A program made the translations under genes and the position numbers. This document shows, piece after piece, positions 1 through 11,532 of a stretch of DNA of 64,000 nucleotides (position 1 is its first letter; each line of letters begins with the position of its first letter). Source of the DNA: Apiotrichum sp. Y4204 (taxonomy: Eukaryota > Basidiomycota > Tremellomycetes > Trichosporonales > Trichosporonaceae). The DNA lies in assembly GCA_025531455.1 (NCBI GenBank), contig JAMYHL010000011.1, forward strand, positions 620,001 to 684,000, read 5' to 3'. Under the pieces are notes generated by a model. It made no database searches, was not told the DNA's origin, and saw nothing but the letters and a program-made list of their open reading frames with translations.

Positions 1-2191
1 CACGCTCCGATCATCATCCGGTGCGCTACCGGCTGTCTCAATTGATGCTATGGAGACTATCATAACACAACAAGAGAGAGCAAGACAAGGAGCACTACAG
101 AGAGCTGACAGAGTTGAGAAAAGCAGCTCAAGCGAAAAAAAAAAAAAAAAAAAAAACGTGACGCTTGAGCCCTCCCGCTGGCCCATCGGGACCCTGAGCG
201 GTCCTGAGAGTCCCTGCATTGTGAGCGCTGACGACATACCACGCCTCGCTCACAGCCTAGGACCTGTACAACTGGAGCCATGGAGCCCTTGCCCCCCGGC
301 ACCCTTCTCTGTGTGCCTGGTGCGGCCCGAGGGTCGATCGTCGTCTACCCATGCATGCTCGGTTTCTTCCCCGTTTGTAAGGAAGTGGTGCCCGCCCTGC
401 TGGCCCTGCGAGGAACGGCGGGCAGGGAACCCAACCCTAGACCCGCAGAGTCTCGACCATCTGCATTGCTCAAAGCGGCTTGGGCTGGTTCGGACAGGGC
501 CACCTCGATGCACCGGCGATCTTAGCACCTCACTTCCGCCCTCTGTAGTAATAATATGCCCTCTGGGCTCCAGCTCCCTAATGCGTGTCGCCTGGGATTA
601 TTCACGAATCAGCTTTTGTATTAGTCGCCGGCGCCAGAGTGTGGGCGATGTGGCACAATGCGCGACTTGGACACCACGGCCCTGATCCTCTGGTCTCCAG
701 CGCGCTCATTTTTTTTTTTTTCAGCGAATTCAGTGTTTTCCTTTTTGGTGTTCCGAGGCAGCCAGCTGGGCAGGTAAACCATAGGGTTCCCCGTCCCAGA
801 GTGCGGATGCGTAAAGAGTGCCCTACATGCTTGCATGCCGCATGCCTCTATGTCGACTTGTAGAATGCATGCACGCTCAAAAGTGTCCGTCCACCCCAAA
901 CGAATGGCGAAGCCTGAACCGTGGTCTCCGGTCTCTGTCGTTCTGCGTTCTCGTGGTCTGTTCCTGTACTAAAATCCGCCTCTGTTTTCCTGCCTGCCTC
1001 GGCCTGGGCACGACGCGGCGCGTGGGCCGTGTTCAATCAACACTCATTCCTCTGTATCAATCGTTTCGTCTTCCTCTGCCCACAGGCCCTCTGCCCTCTG
1101 GCCCCCTGGCCCGCGTCCTCTGCTCCCGGACTGTTGATTGCTAGTGGCGGCAAAACCCTTTTCTCGGATCTCCCTCCCGCAGACCTGGCGCCACTCCCAG
1201 GGCGGGGGTAGCGGGCAACAGGCAGCAGAGCTGGAGAGATACAACGCAGCAGAACTGCAACTGGTTGTTTCCTCCCTGGCACCCCTTTCCTGCACTCTCC
1301 CCTTGTGCAGGTGTGCTGGCTGCACTGTACGCGTATTGTTCCTCCTCCCCCCCGTCGCAGCGCCACAGAACCACAGGACCACAGGGGGACAAGTCAGTCA
1401 CAGTGCCAGCGCCAGCACCAGTGTCGCTCTGTTGCTCACGGTGTCGTCTGGCTTCCACCACTCTCTCTATCCCCTCTTTCCTCGTCCTCGTCATCTCACA
1501 CGGCGACCACCACTCCATCCTTCCTATCACCCCTTCTCCGTCCGACTCTCTTTCCTTCTCCCTTTCCCTCCTCGTCCCTCGACAAAACTACCTCGTCGTC
1601 CTCTTTGATTGTCGACCCGTTCCGACCAAGTGCTTTGCTAGGCATCGCACAACCACGCTCCTTCAACGTCCCCTCCCCTCTCAACACCCTCGTCGCCGCC
1701 GCCGTTGCACTCGCTCCGCTAGCCAGTGTCCACCCCCTCCGCCCGGTAGCGCTACCCATTTCTCGCCGTCTCACCTACTCGTCGGCGCGTGATCCCTCTG
1801 CCTCGTTCCGTTCGCGACACTTTTCTATCTTCCTTCGTTACGACTTTTTCGCCTGCCTTTCGCCTGCCCCTCTTCTTTTGCCAACCCCGCGCCCCACTCT
1901 CGACCCCGTCGACGATCGCCGCGCGTATCTGTTTGCCATCTTGTAATCACCAGCAGACACCTAGAGTCCCTCGACGCCCCATTCCCGGCAACCCCAACGC
2001 GTCGTGACTTGTTCATTGCGCGTCAACGCCCCTCATCGCGTCGACACCCTCCCTCCCCATCGCCGAGCACTTTTATGTTCTGTTAACGACGCCTCTCCTA
2101 GATCTTTCGTGGCAACAAGCTTTCATCTTCTCATCTGAAGCCCCAGCATCTCTTTCCGTGGTGTTCTAGTTCTAGCAGAGTGTTAATTAAC
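1..2191 (+). promoter_or_regulatory. Upstream region and pyrimidine-rich leader of the MSB2-like gene
   Basis: No convincing gene lies here. From about 1440 to 2160 the plus strand is strongly C/T-rich, the composition seen just before most genes in this window, so it is probably promoter plus 5' leader. Open frames in this part (for example around 1138-1946) are Ser/Pro/Arg-rich artefacts of the composition. A run of 22 A lies at 135-156 and a run of 12 T near 711-722. The string CCACAGGACCACAGG near 1369-1385 recurs upstream of the next gene (near 8565). The transcription start cannot be placed from sequence alone. Confidence 0.5.
135..156 (+). repeat. A22 homopolymer
   Basis: An uninterrupted run of 22 adenines, about 2 kb upstream of the MSB2-like start codon. 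No transposon or retrocopy body is recognisable beside it. Confidence 0.9.
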
Positions 2192-5100
2192 ATGCCAACT
2201 GGCAATGGCCGCCTTGCGAGGGGCGGCAACCGCCGTACCCTCCTCGCTCTTATCCTCGTCGTCGCCCTACTTGTCCAGGTAGCCGGCGCGGCAGGCGACG
2301 TCCGCAAAGCCAACGAAGGCGCCCGTGCGCTTTCTCGGTCGCGGTCCCGCCAGATGCTCTTTGGTCGTCAAGACGCCCCTGTCGAAGGCCGTGAGTCCCA
2401 TCTTTCCAATCTCATCCCCCACTCCGGCCACCCAGCCACTCTAGCTCTTTTGCAACAGACACCCCTGCTGTCGTCTTGCAGAAACCCTGTCGTCACCCAG
2501 CGCCCCGTTGATAGATGGAATGCTAATCGATCACAGCACAGACCCCAGAAAGCATCGCCTCCCCTACAGAGGGCGACGGTGGACCCACGTCCACCACGGT
2601 CGACCAGCAGACTTCTCCGGAGGCTCAGGCAGAGACTACACAGTCGAGCCAGGAGACCGAGGCTGCCCCGCCGTCCGAGTCCCCCTCTCCTTCCCCCTCC
2701 CCTTCGCCGGAGCCGACCTCGTCAGAGGAGCCCTCTCCTCCCCCCTCCCCTTCGCCGGAGCCGACCTCGTCAGAGCAGCCCTCTCCCTCCCCCTCCCCGG
2801 AGCCTACTCTGTCGTCGACCCCCGAGTCGTCGCCTTCTCCGGAGCAGGAGTCTTCTCCGTCGCCGTCCCCCGAGCTGTCCACGGAGCCCATCCTGTCGTC
2901 GACTCCTGAGCCCTCGCCTGATCCCACTCCATCGACTCCCGAGCCATCAACAGAAACATCTCCGTCGCCCGCGCCTGAGTCGTCCACAAAGACTACCCCT
3001 TTGTCGACTGCCGAGCCCTCGCCTGAGCCCACTCCGACATCGACTCCCGAGCCATCAACAGAAGCCTCTCCGTCGCCCACGCCTGAGTCGTCCACAGAGA
3101 CTACCCCTTCGTCGACTCCTGAGCCTTCGTCGGAGACCACTTCGTCATCGACTGTTGAGCCTTCCTCGGAGACCTCCACAACCCCAGAATCTTCATCCCC
3201 TTCGCCCGAGCCTTCGCCCGACGTGCCTGTGTCCACCAGGCCCTCCAGCGTAGAGCGCTCGACGTCAGATGGTTTCTCCTTCAGCGCCGGGGTTTCCATT
3301 GGGACCAGCCCGAGTATCGACGTTTCGGCTGATTTGTCGATGGATGTCACCGCGTCGTCCACCTCTGCCGAGTCTGACGGCTCCATTCCCTCGACCTCTT
3401 CGACTCCCACCGAGTCCTCGTCTGGCCCTGAAAGCACGACAGCATCTCCGTCGCCGGTTGTTTCTACGGCTTCTACTGAGCAACCCCAATCCCCCTCGCC
3501 GGCTCCTCGCCCTACTGAGGCTCCTTTGCCGTCGTCGTCCACTGCTCCTTCAACCACGGAGACCACTCCCGCCTCTTCATCTACCTCGGAGCAATCGGAC
3601 TCGCCAAACACCAGCTCGCAGCAGTCGACTGATGTACCTTCGTCTGACATTACCTCCACGAATGAGCCTCCGTCGTCGGAGATTGCGCCGAGCTCTGTTG
3701 AGCGCTCTACCTCAGAGTCAGCCGTAGAGCCCTCGTCGTTTGTTCCTTCGCCGCCAGTGTCGGCTGACTCTACTGAGACGTCCGCCGCGACATCTGCGTC
3801 GATCAGCATTTCTGGCTCTGTTGGTTTGCCCATCACCCCGCCGCCCTTGTCGACCCAGGCACCGTCGACGGCGTCTTCGGGCACCCTCTCGAGCGAGTCC
3901 ACAACTCCCGAGGTTACATCGACTGCCAACCCCGTTACCACGTCGCCGATCACTGAGCCTTCGACCCCTGAGGTTTCGTCGTCGACCGTGATCGAGTCGT
4001 CGAGCACTCCTGGATCGGCAAATGAGTCTTCGACCCCTCCCGTTTCGACTTCAGGCTCCTCTCTCCCAGCCGAGTCGTCGAACACTGAGCCTCCCTCGTC
4101 CGCGACTGTTCCTCCCACCAGCAACACGCCAGCTGAGTCCACAACTGTGCCCGAGTCCTCGACGGTTGAGTCGACCACCAGCGCGAACACCTCGAACCCA
4201 GCGGTTTCGTCCTCTACCGCGAATGGTTCGGCTCCTGTGGTTTCGTCGAGCGCCGCAGCTGAGTCTAGTACGACTGAGCCAAACACCACTGTTCCGCCGC
4301 CCTCGACGGAGTCTTCGAACTCGTCCGGTACCGAGTCCACCACGGTGGCGCCCATTCCCTCGACGTCCAACGGTGCTACGCCCCCGCCTACGACTAGCAA
4401 CCCCACTGCCAACTCGAGCACAGACATTCCCTCGAGTGACGTGACCTCGGAGCCCTCTCAGTCGAGCACCCCTGTGATTCCTGGTATCCCCAATACTTCG
4501 ACAGAGCCGTCGCTCACCATTCCTAACACGAGTGCCGAGCCTTCCTCGGCCCCTGAGCCTTCGACCGTTCAACCGACTCAGGAGCCAACAACTTCGACGA
4601 CCGAGTCGACCCCTGTTCAGCCGTCGGGCACTACCACTACTCCAGTCCAGCCGTCCTCAGGCACTGAGCAGACCAACACGGAGCAGACAACCACTGAGCG
4701 GTCTACCACGGAGCAGTCGACGGAGCAGACTACCTCGACCGAGCAGTCTGCTACCACGCCTGGTCAGCCCTCGGTCTCCACAGAGCCGACTGCGCAGCCG
4801 ACTTCGGCCCCCACGGAGCCTACTGTCTCGACTACCCAGTCGCCCGTCGAGCCCTCCACGGCTCCTACTCAGTCTATTCAGTCTACTGAGGAGCCCATCT
4901 CGACCCCTCAGGCGTCTACCGAAGTCCCTGTGGAGCCTTCGACGACTCCCGCTGGGCCGTCGATCTCGACCTCCGAACCTTCCGAGCAGTCGAGCTCGTT
5001 GCCTGAGCCGTCTCTGCCGCCTGTCGTCACCACTGAGACGCCGGTAGAGCCTTCAACGACGCCTTCTGTTTCGGTCCCTGAGGCTTCTGAGGAGCCGACC

Positions 5101-7566
5101 ACGACTGCTCTGCCTTCTCTGCCGCCGGTCCTGACCACTGAGGTACCCGTTGAGCCTTCGCCCACTGCTACTCAGCCGACTGTTTCGGCCCCTGAGTCTT
5201 CTGAGGAGCCGACCCAGACTGCTCTGCCTTCTCTGCCGCCGGTCCTGACCACCGAGGTACCCGTTGAGCCTTCGCCCACTGCTACTCAGCCGACTGTTTC
5301 GGCCCCTGAGTCTTCTGAGGAGCCGACCCAGACTGCTCTGCCTTCTCTGCCGCCGGTCCTGACCACCGAGGTTCCCGTTGAGCCTTCGCCCACTGCCACT
5401 GAGCCGACTGTTTCGGCCCCTGAGTCTTCTGAGGAGCCGACCCAGACTGCTCTGCCTTCTCTGCCGCCGGTCTTGACCACTGAGGTTCCCGTTGAGCCCT
5501 CGCCCACTGCCACTGTACCCACTGTTTCGGCCCCTGAGTCTTCTGAGGAGCCGACCGCGACTGTTCAGCCTTCTCAGCCGCCTGTCTCGACTACTGAGGC
5601 GCCTGTGGAACCGTCAACAACTCCGTCGAACCCTCAACCCAGTGAGGAACCCACTTCGGCCCCTCAGCCTTCGCAGCCTCAGGAGTCGCCCACTGGCACT
5701 GAGACTCCCGTTGAGCCTTCCTCCCCACCTACTCAGACGCCTGTCGAGCCCTCTGTCGAGCCATCCGCAACCGCTGAGCCTACCCAGCAGCCGACTCCCA
5801 CCGCTTCCGAGCCTGTCTCGTCCCCGAATGTGGAGCCAACCATTGTTGTCCCTTCGCAGCCGCCAGTTGACCCTTCCGCGACCTCGGAGCCCAACGAGCA
5901 GCCTACGACGACTCAGCCTCCTGAGCCCCCGCTTACTTCTGTCCCCCCGACACTCTCTCAGGAGCCTACCGGCGCGCCGACCTCGACCGTTTCTAATGAG
6001 CCGACCGGCCCCCCCACTTCGACTGTTTCTAATGAGCCGACTGGCCCAACCACTTCCGTTGTCGATCCGACTGGCCCCACCACCTCCGTCGAGCCGTCCG
6101 GTCCCCAGTCTTCAGGTGTGGAGCCGTCTGGTCCTCCCGCTTCTACGACTTCGCAGCCAACTGTCCCGACCGGTTCGGTCTCCACGCCCGGTCCGGGCAC
6201 TGAGACTACTATGGTCAGTCCTTCAGTCGATGTATCGGGTACAGCTACGGCCTCGCAGACCAGCAGCGCACCTGTTGTCGTTGGGCCAGAGCAGCCATCA
6301 ACCACGGGCGAGTCACCCTCAACAACCGACCAGGCTGCTTCTACGACGACCGGGTCTGCTTCCGCCCAGACGACGACCAGTGACAACCCCGAAGGCTGGA
6401 CTCCTGCAGTGTCCAACCTGGTCATCAACACCATGACTTCCTCGTCAACTATGTCCGAGTTGTCGGGAACTGCTCCCACGCCCACTGCTACTCAGGCGCC
6501 CGCGAGCATACCCAGCGTCATTCTTCCCGCAGACAGCGTCCGTATGAAGCCAGACTTTGACACTGGCCGCCCCGACGACCCCGTTAAGAACTCGAGCCTG
6601 GTGTCCATCTTGCTGGACATTCAGAGCTACCCCTGGTTCTTTGTTACCAACTCGGGCAACGCCACTGCACAGATTCTCAACACGTTCCCCCGGATCATTT
6701 CGACGGCTCTCCAAATCCCCCAGCAGGATGTTCTCACCTATGGACTTCAGCAGTACAAGCCAGCTGTGGGCAGCAACCTCGGTACCCAGTGGCTCGGCTA
6801 CGTTCCCTCGCAGTACTTTGAGACGCTCCAGACCTACATAGTCACACCGTCGTCGCCCATATACGGCCAGCCCGAGCTCGCTGGTGAGCTTGCGGCCAAG
6901 ATTGACTCGACATACCCTATTGGCACTGCTGCTAGCCTCAAGGCGAACCAGCCTGGTACCCACAATTCGGCCGAAGCCAAGCAGAGCTCGCGCAAGCGTG
7001 ACATCATCATTGGAGTCTGCGTTGGTGTCGGTGGTCTTCTCTGGATCCTCCTTGTTCTTTGGATCTACAAGCGTGTCAAGCGGTCCAACGAGCGCACTGT
7101 CAACAAGCGCCTCTCGGAGCACATGTCCATGTTTTCCGGCCGCACCGGCGAGAACCCCTTCGGTGACGAGCGGCGTCACTCGAACACGCCGTCGATCGCT
7201 GCCTCGGAGATCGACGACCGCCCTAGTTCGTTCTACGCATCGCCTCTCGACAACTACCCCGCGATGCGTCGCCGCCAGGTCGAGTCTTACTACACTGACC
7301 AAGCTGGTGTTGGCGACACCTCGCCCACCCATGGTTCGATGTACGCTGGCAACCAGTACCTCCACCCCAGCTCCCCCGGACACCATGGAGGGCCGAACCC
7401 CTTCGACGACGTTTACTCGCCCACTTCATCGTTCGGGCACACGTCGCCGACGTCGCCTCGCCTGTCCTCTCGTCCTCAGCGCCGCTCTGTGCAGAAGACT
7501 ATGATCTCGCAGCCGACGTTGCAGGGCAACTCGCTCGAGTTCAACGACTACGGCTACCGTCTGTAA
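2192..7566 (+). CDS. MSB2: MSB2-like signalling mucin (type I membrane protein)
   Basis: Exons 2192-2390 and 2537-7566 give 1,742 residues. The intron 2391-2536 (GTGAGT, branch-like TGCTAAT, ACAG) is the only tested choice that keeps frame. The start ATG at 2192 opens a signal peptide (hydrophobic core about residues 17-33). Residues about 70-1400 are a Ser/Thr/Pro/Glu-rich mucin-like region with EPS/EPT repeats. A folded extracellular domain at about 1420-1527 contains AQILNTFPRIISTALQI, WLGYVPSQY and SSPIYGQPELA, matching the Hkr1-Msb2 homology domain of fungal Msb2 as I know it. One membrane helix follows at about 1553-1578 (IIIGVCVGVGGLLWILLVLW), then KRVKR and a cytoplasmic tail of about 160 residues with NPFGDE and NPFDDV. 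Msb2 senses surface or wall cues upstream of Cdc42 and MAPK cascades (family knowledge). The second hydrophobic segment and the tail argue against a plain GPI wall mucin. Confidence 0.82.
5104..5559 (+). repeat. Four tandem 114-bp repeats in the mucin region
   Basis: Copies begin at 5104, 5218, 5332 and 5446, an exact 114-bp period that codes 38 residues starting TALPSLPPVLTTEVPVEPSP. Copies differ at only a few bases; the last diverges at its 3' end. The period is a multiple of three, so copy gain or loss would keep frame. Confidence 0.95.
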
Positions 7567-7847
7567 GCGCAGGCTTGCGCGTTTATCGTCCATTTCATCT
7601 CTCCACTCTCTCCTCCAAAGCATGGACTTTCTCTTGTCAATTCCCTACCCGCACCAACTCTTTCATCACCATCACTACCGCACTCCCTGATATACCTATC
7701 TCTGGCACAACCCCCCCTTACCCTCTCGCGTTGGCAGGCGCGATCATATCTGTTCTAGTTCACACTTGCATGGCTGGCCATCGTAATTCTTTCTATTTTC
7801 CTTGTCAGGTTCTCCGGATGCGATGCATTGCGTCGTCTTAGTAGTGC

Positions 7848-7875
7848 ACATGGAGCATGATACATGGAGCATGAC
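7848..7875. repeat. 14-bp tandem duplication
   Basis: ACATGGAGCATGA followed by T or C, two adjacent copies at 7848-7861 and 7862-7875. Confidence 0.9.
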
Positions 7876-8705
7876 TGTTACATTAACTGTCTTGGTTGGC
7901 AACGACGCGTGGAGCAGTGGAGTTGCAATGTGTGTTGCATGGTAGAGTTACAATGAGCACTGAAAGTAAGACCCCAGTTTTGCTGTTCCTTATCTTGGCT
8001 GATCGTTGGACCCTGTGGTGTGGTGATGTGTGTGGCCTGGACACAGTCGAAGGGATCGAAGGTCGTAAGGATATAGGGATCCTACGAGTGGTCGCAGCTT
8101 GCATCTAATTGCAGAAATCGCAGACCAATGGCCCAGACACGGCTCGGTCACAGATCACAGAAGCCTGCGCGCATGATCTTGGCATTCTTCAAATTATGGC
8201 TGTAAATAACCCCCCATATACAGTACAGTTTGATCGAGATTGATCATGTGCATATCGGGGGAATGAGAAACGGAGAGTGATCTGGTGCTGAGGGTCTCGT
8301 GGAGGGCCAAGAGAATGGGGTCGGGGTATACGTCATACGCTTGGGGTGGCTGCATGGTTCGATGGGCCCGCCGGCTGTGCATGGTCCGGGTCGGGAATGT
8401 GTATTCTACTCTTGTGTTTGTGTGCTTCTACGGGTTCTGGGCCCCCCAGACCCAGGTGGATGGGATGGAGAGGGATCTGTTGGATTATGTGGCGTGTGCC
8501 AACAACAAACGAACCGAACATTTGCCATGTCGCATGTCGCATGCACCGCCCCCCGCCGGCGACCACAGGACCACAGGAGCCAAAAGTCAACATCTCTCCG
8601 TCGTATGCGCTGCCTTCTCATTCCCATTCTCATATCTATCCAACCCATTGTCTCTCGCGACGCCCGACCCACACACACACGCACGTCGCCTTATCTCTCC
8701 ACAGA

Positions 8706-8713
8706 TATATATA
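8706..8713 (+). promoter_or_regulatory. Candidate TATA box of HypA
   Basis: TATATATA lies about 60 bases before the proposed HypA start codon and is followed by a C/T-rich stretch (CTCTCTCCTCTCC), as expected of a fungal core promoter. The paralogous gene HypB has a similar element at 41936-41942. Confidence 0.5.
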
Positions 8714-8772
8714 CTCTCTCCTCTCCATCTCTCCTGCTTTTGATCGCAACCCGCTGATCTCATCATCACCGC

Positions 8773-11013
8773 ATGGCTCCGTCGCGCCTCCCTCCAGACG
8801 GCACCCCGCTCGCGCTCAGGCCAGGTCTCGTAAGTCGTGTCCATGCCGCCGGCACTGTACACCGGGAGGGCGGCGGCAATCCAAAATCATACCACACCCA
8901 CACCGACAACAATACCATCCTTCCACCTTACACACACCGCCAGCGACCACACGCTCCAAGCTGACGACGCAGGTCCATGTCCCGCCCATCAAGACGCTCC
9001 CCGAGCTGCACTGCGAGCTGCGCTCCGCCGCGCCAGAGTGAGTCCCCTCCCATCTGTCGACGGTGGCGAGCGCGAAGCTAGGGTTGTGAGGCGCGTGCGT
9101 CGAGACGCATGGAGATGGGATCGGCGCCGACAGTCCGCGCGTTACCATCGGGCGGCAGCGCAGAGCGCGGCCATAGCGCCATAGCGCTCAATGCCCCACG
9201 TCGGCCGAGTCCAGTTACTAGTGGTCGCCATTGGTCCCATTGCTGGAAAATCGCGCATCGCGCATCGCCGGTACCTGCGCACAGGACCAGTAAACTCGCT
9301 GCTGGCCAGTGAGGCAGTTCATGCTAGCTGCTGAAAGCTTCTCCGGCATCGCCACCATTGCGCCCTTTGCTTCGACTTCCGCCGCCAGAACCACGCTGAC
9401 ATCCAGCTACGCCCTAGCCGCTCTGAACGCGTTTGTGGCCCCCAAATACCGCTTCGCCGCCAACCGCGAGTTTGTCGAGCGGTCACTTGACCAGGCGCAG
9501 CGGGCCGTGAGTACAATTGTGGACTGTCCGGATCGGCCGGAATGTGTTTGGAAGTGGGCCGTCGCCGATGCCACCCATAGCGTCCGACGTGGAAGTGTTC
9601 CTCACTGCATGGATCTGGCACGCGGGCGCACCGGCACACGAGCACACCGGTATGGCGGCATGGCGGCATGGCGGCACGGCGAGACAACGGCGCCAGCCAC
9701 CTTGCTCTTTCACCTGGCCGGTGGCCGGTGGCTGTCTTGCTTGCTCGGGTACCAGTGCTCTGGGACATTCACAATGTGGCTCAATTCTGGCATTCACTGA
9801 CGGCAGTTCCCCGAGCATACCGAAGTGTTCGCTCGCCTCCGTACTGCATATGGCATCCGATCGCACCTCCCCTCCAGGCTCCCACCCCCGGCCTCTTCTC
9901 GCCGATCTGTGAGTCGCATCGGCGTGAAGCATAGTGGAGCATGTCACTGACACACAGCGAGTCCCGTCCCTTCATCTGCAGGAGCAGCGTCAAGCGACCG
10001 ACGAGCTCCACTCGCGCCTCCGTGGCTCATCGCACGCTGACGCAGTCACTGCCCTCGACGACTTTATCGTCGATGCAATTTCGGACTGGAATCCTCAGTT
10101 TGCACTTGCCTCGATCGATGATGCCGAGCGCTCCGTACGTTCCATCTCCACTCCGCTCCCGTGACGTCGAGCTGACATCCAGTTTCAAGAGCACAGCGAG
10201 GCATTCGCCTACATCCGCAGCGAGTGGTGCCTGCCTCCGCTCGCTAGCGGCAGCATGCCAGTGACACCCACATCCCCGAGGTCTCCAACAATGATACCCG
10301 CTCGGCCGCTGTCGCCGGCGTCACCTCGCCTAGGATCCGGCATGATGAGCCGTCCCTCGCTGCTCGGGATCGCTAGCGCCGAGGCACCCCCAGAGTACAC
10401 CAAGATGGACCCTGACCCGTCCTCAACTCGTCTTCTGGAGGCGTCCCTCGCAGCCGCCGTGGACCGCACTCCTGGCCTTGGCATGAACTTCCTCCTCCCT
10501 GCGCCGGTCTATGCCGGCCCCGTCGGACATCCCCAATCCGAGGACGTTGACATGCTCTCGGACGACGAAGGCCATGACGTCAACGACAGCCCCGTCGGAC
10601 ACACTCGTACCGTGCACATCGCTCTGGGTGGCGTGCCTCTCGAGCGCGAGGCCAACCTCTCTGGCGGGCCCACGTACACTTTCACGGCGGAGGAACTGGC
10701 TGGTGTGGAACCTCCGCGCCGCCGGGCCCGCTCCGAGGGTCCCGGCCGCCGCTCGTCGGTTGGAGCCCCGCCACAGCGCCCCCCGGCCAGGACCCAGTCC
10801 CCGCCGCAGGTCGAGGTGGTGGCGCAGTTCCGGGCGGCGGACCCTTACAACACGCCGACGTACACGTTCACCGCGGACGAGCTCGCCGGCGTGGGCGAGT
10901 ACCGCCGCCCGAGCCTCGGGTGGAAGGTGTTCATACCGCGCCGCCTGTCTGTGCCGATCCCCGACTCGTCGCCGCCCAAGCTCTTCCGCTCGCTGTCGCG
11001 TGACCGGTCCTGA
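8773..11013 (+). CDS. HypA: uncharacterised protein with duplicated helical module (paralogue of HypB)
   Basis: I do not recognise the family. The model is 8773-8829, 8973-9037, 9407-9506, 9807-9908, 9958-10134 and 10183-11013, giving 443 residues with all phases closing. The introns at 9909-9957 and 10135-10182 are short with CTGAC branch sites; those at 8830-8972, 9038-9406 and 9507-9806 are unusually long. The N-terminal third holds two copies of a predicted helical unit. Unit 1 has ELHCELRSAAPD, YALAALNAFV, SLDQAQRA and FPEHTEVFARLR. Unit 2 has ELHSRLRGSSHA, AVTALDDFIV, SIDDAERS and FQEHSEAFAYIR. The rest is Pro/Ser/Arg-rich and probably disordered, with two copies of TYTFTAEELAGV or TYTFTADELAGV near residues 330 and 392. 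Start, unit 1 and PPEYTKMDPDP match HypB, which supports the start and first two introns. An alternative acceptor at 9981 for exon 5 also keeps frame. Confidence 0.68.
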
Positions 11014-11532
11014 GACGAGCAGATCGCGGAGCAATGGAGGAAAATGTGGAAAGGTCTCTGGTCTCTTTTTCTCTTTTCCGGACTCGAGATTCGATTGTTC
11101 GTCCACGGCTACGGCTGTGGACTGTACGATACGGGTGTACGGCGTACTGCACGGGTATACGACCCCATTCGATTGTAAGCATGATTCAGATTCAGTTCCA
11201 TAGCACGAGGAGAGGGACCCATGTTGTGCAGAGGTCTTGGTAGGAGGCGATCTTGTAGGGACGTAGTCGGCTGTCTGGTGTGGTTTTGTGCAGGCCGCAG
11301 ACAATGCAACCGTTCATGTCGAGGCAGGGTGCATTTCCGCTGCAGTTGAGCTACAGTCCCGTCTGTCCGTGTTCCCAATGTCTGCATGTTGTGCTATGGA
11401 TACGCTCCTACGTCCTGTCGTCATTCGTCCGATCGGCCCCTTGGACCACATGCTTTCATTCATTGATTGACATTACACCTCCACTGGTCCCATTCACGAT
11501 ATGGCTACGTGATCGCCGTGGTTCTGCAGCGG
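11014..11532. other. Convergent intergenic region (HypA / LIM gene 3' ends)
   Basis: Both flanking genes end here. No coding frame, repeat or RNA gene is seen. Confidence 0.6.

Larger units (their letters stand above)
7567..8772. other. Intergenic region between MSB2-like gene and HypA
   Basis: Holds the 3' end of the mucin gene and the promoter of HypA. The first 200 bases are C/T-rich and probably 3' UTR. A 14-bp tandem duplication (ACATGGAGCATGAT/C) lies at 7848-7875. No coding frame is convincing. Confidence 0.6.

Noticed and set aside
135..156. A22 tract considered as the tail of a retrocopy or LINE element
   Set aside because: No upstream element body and no target-site duplication seen; a plain homopolymer explains it.
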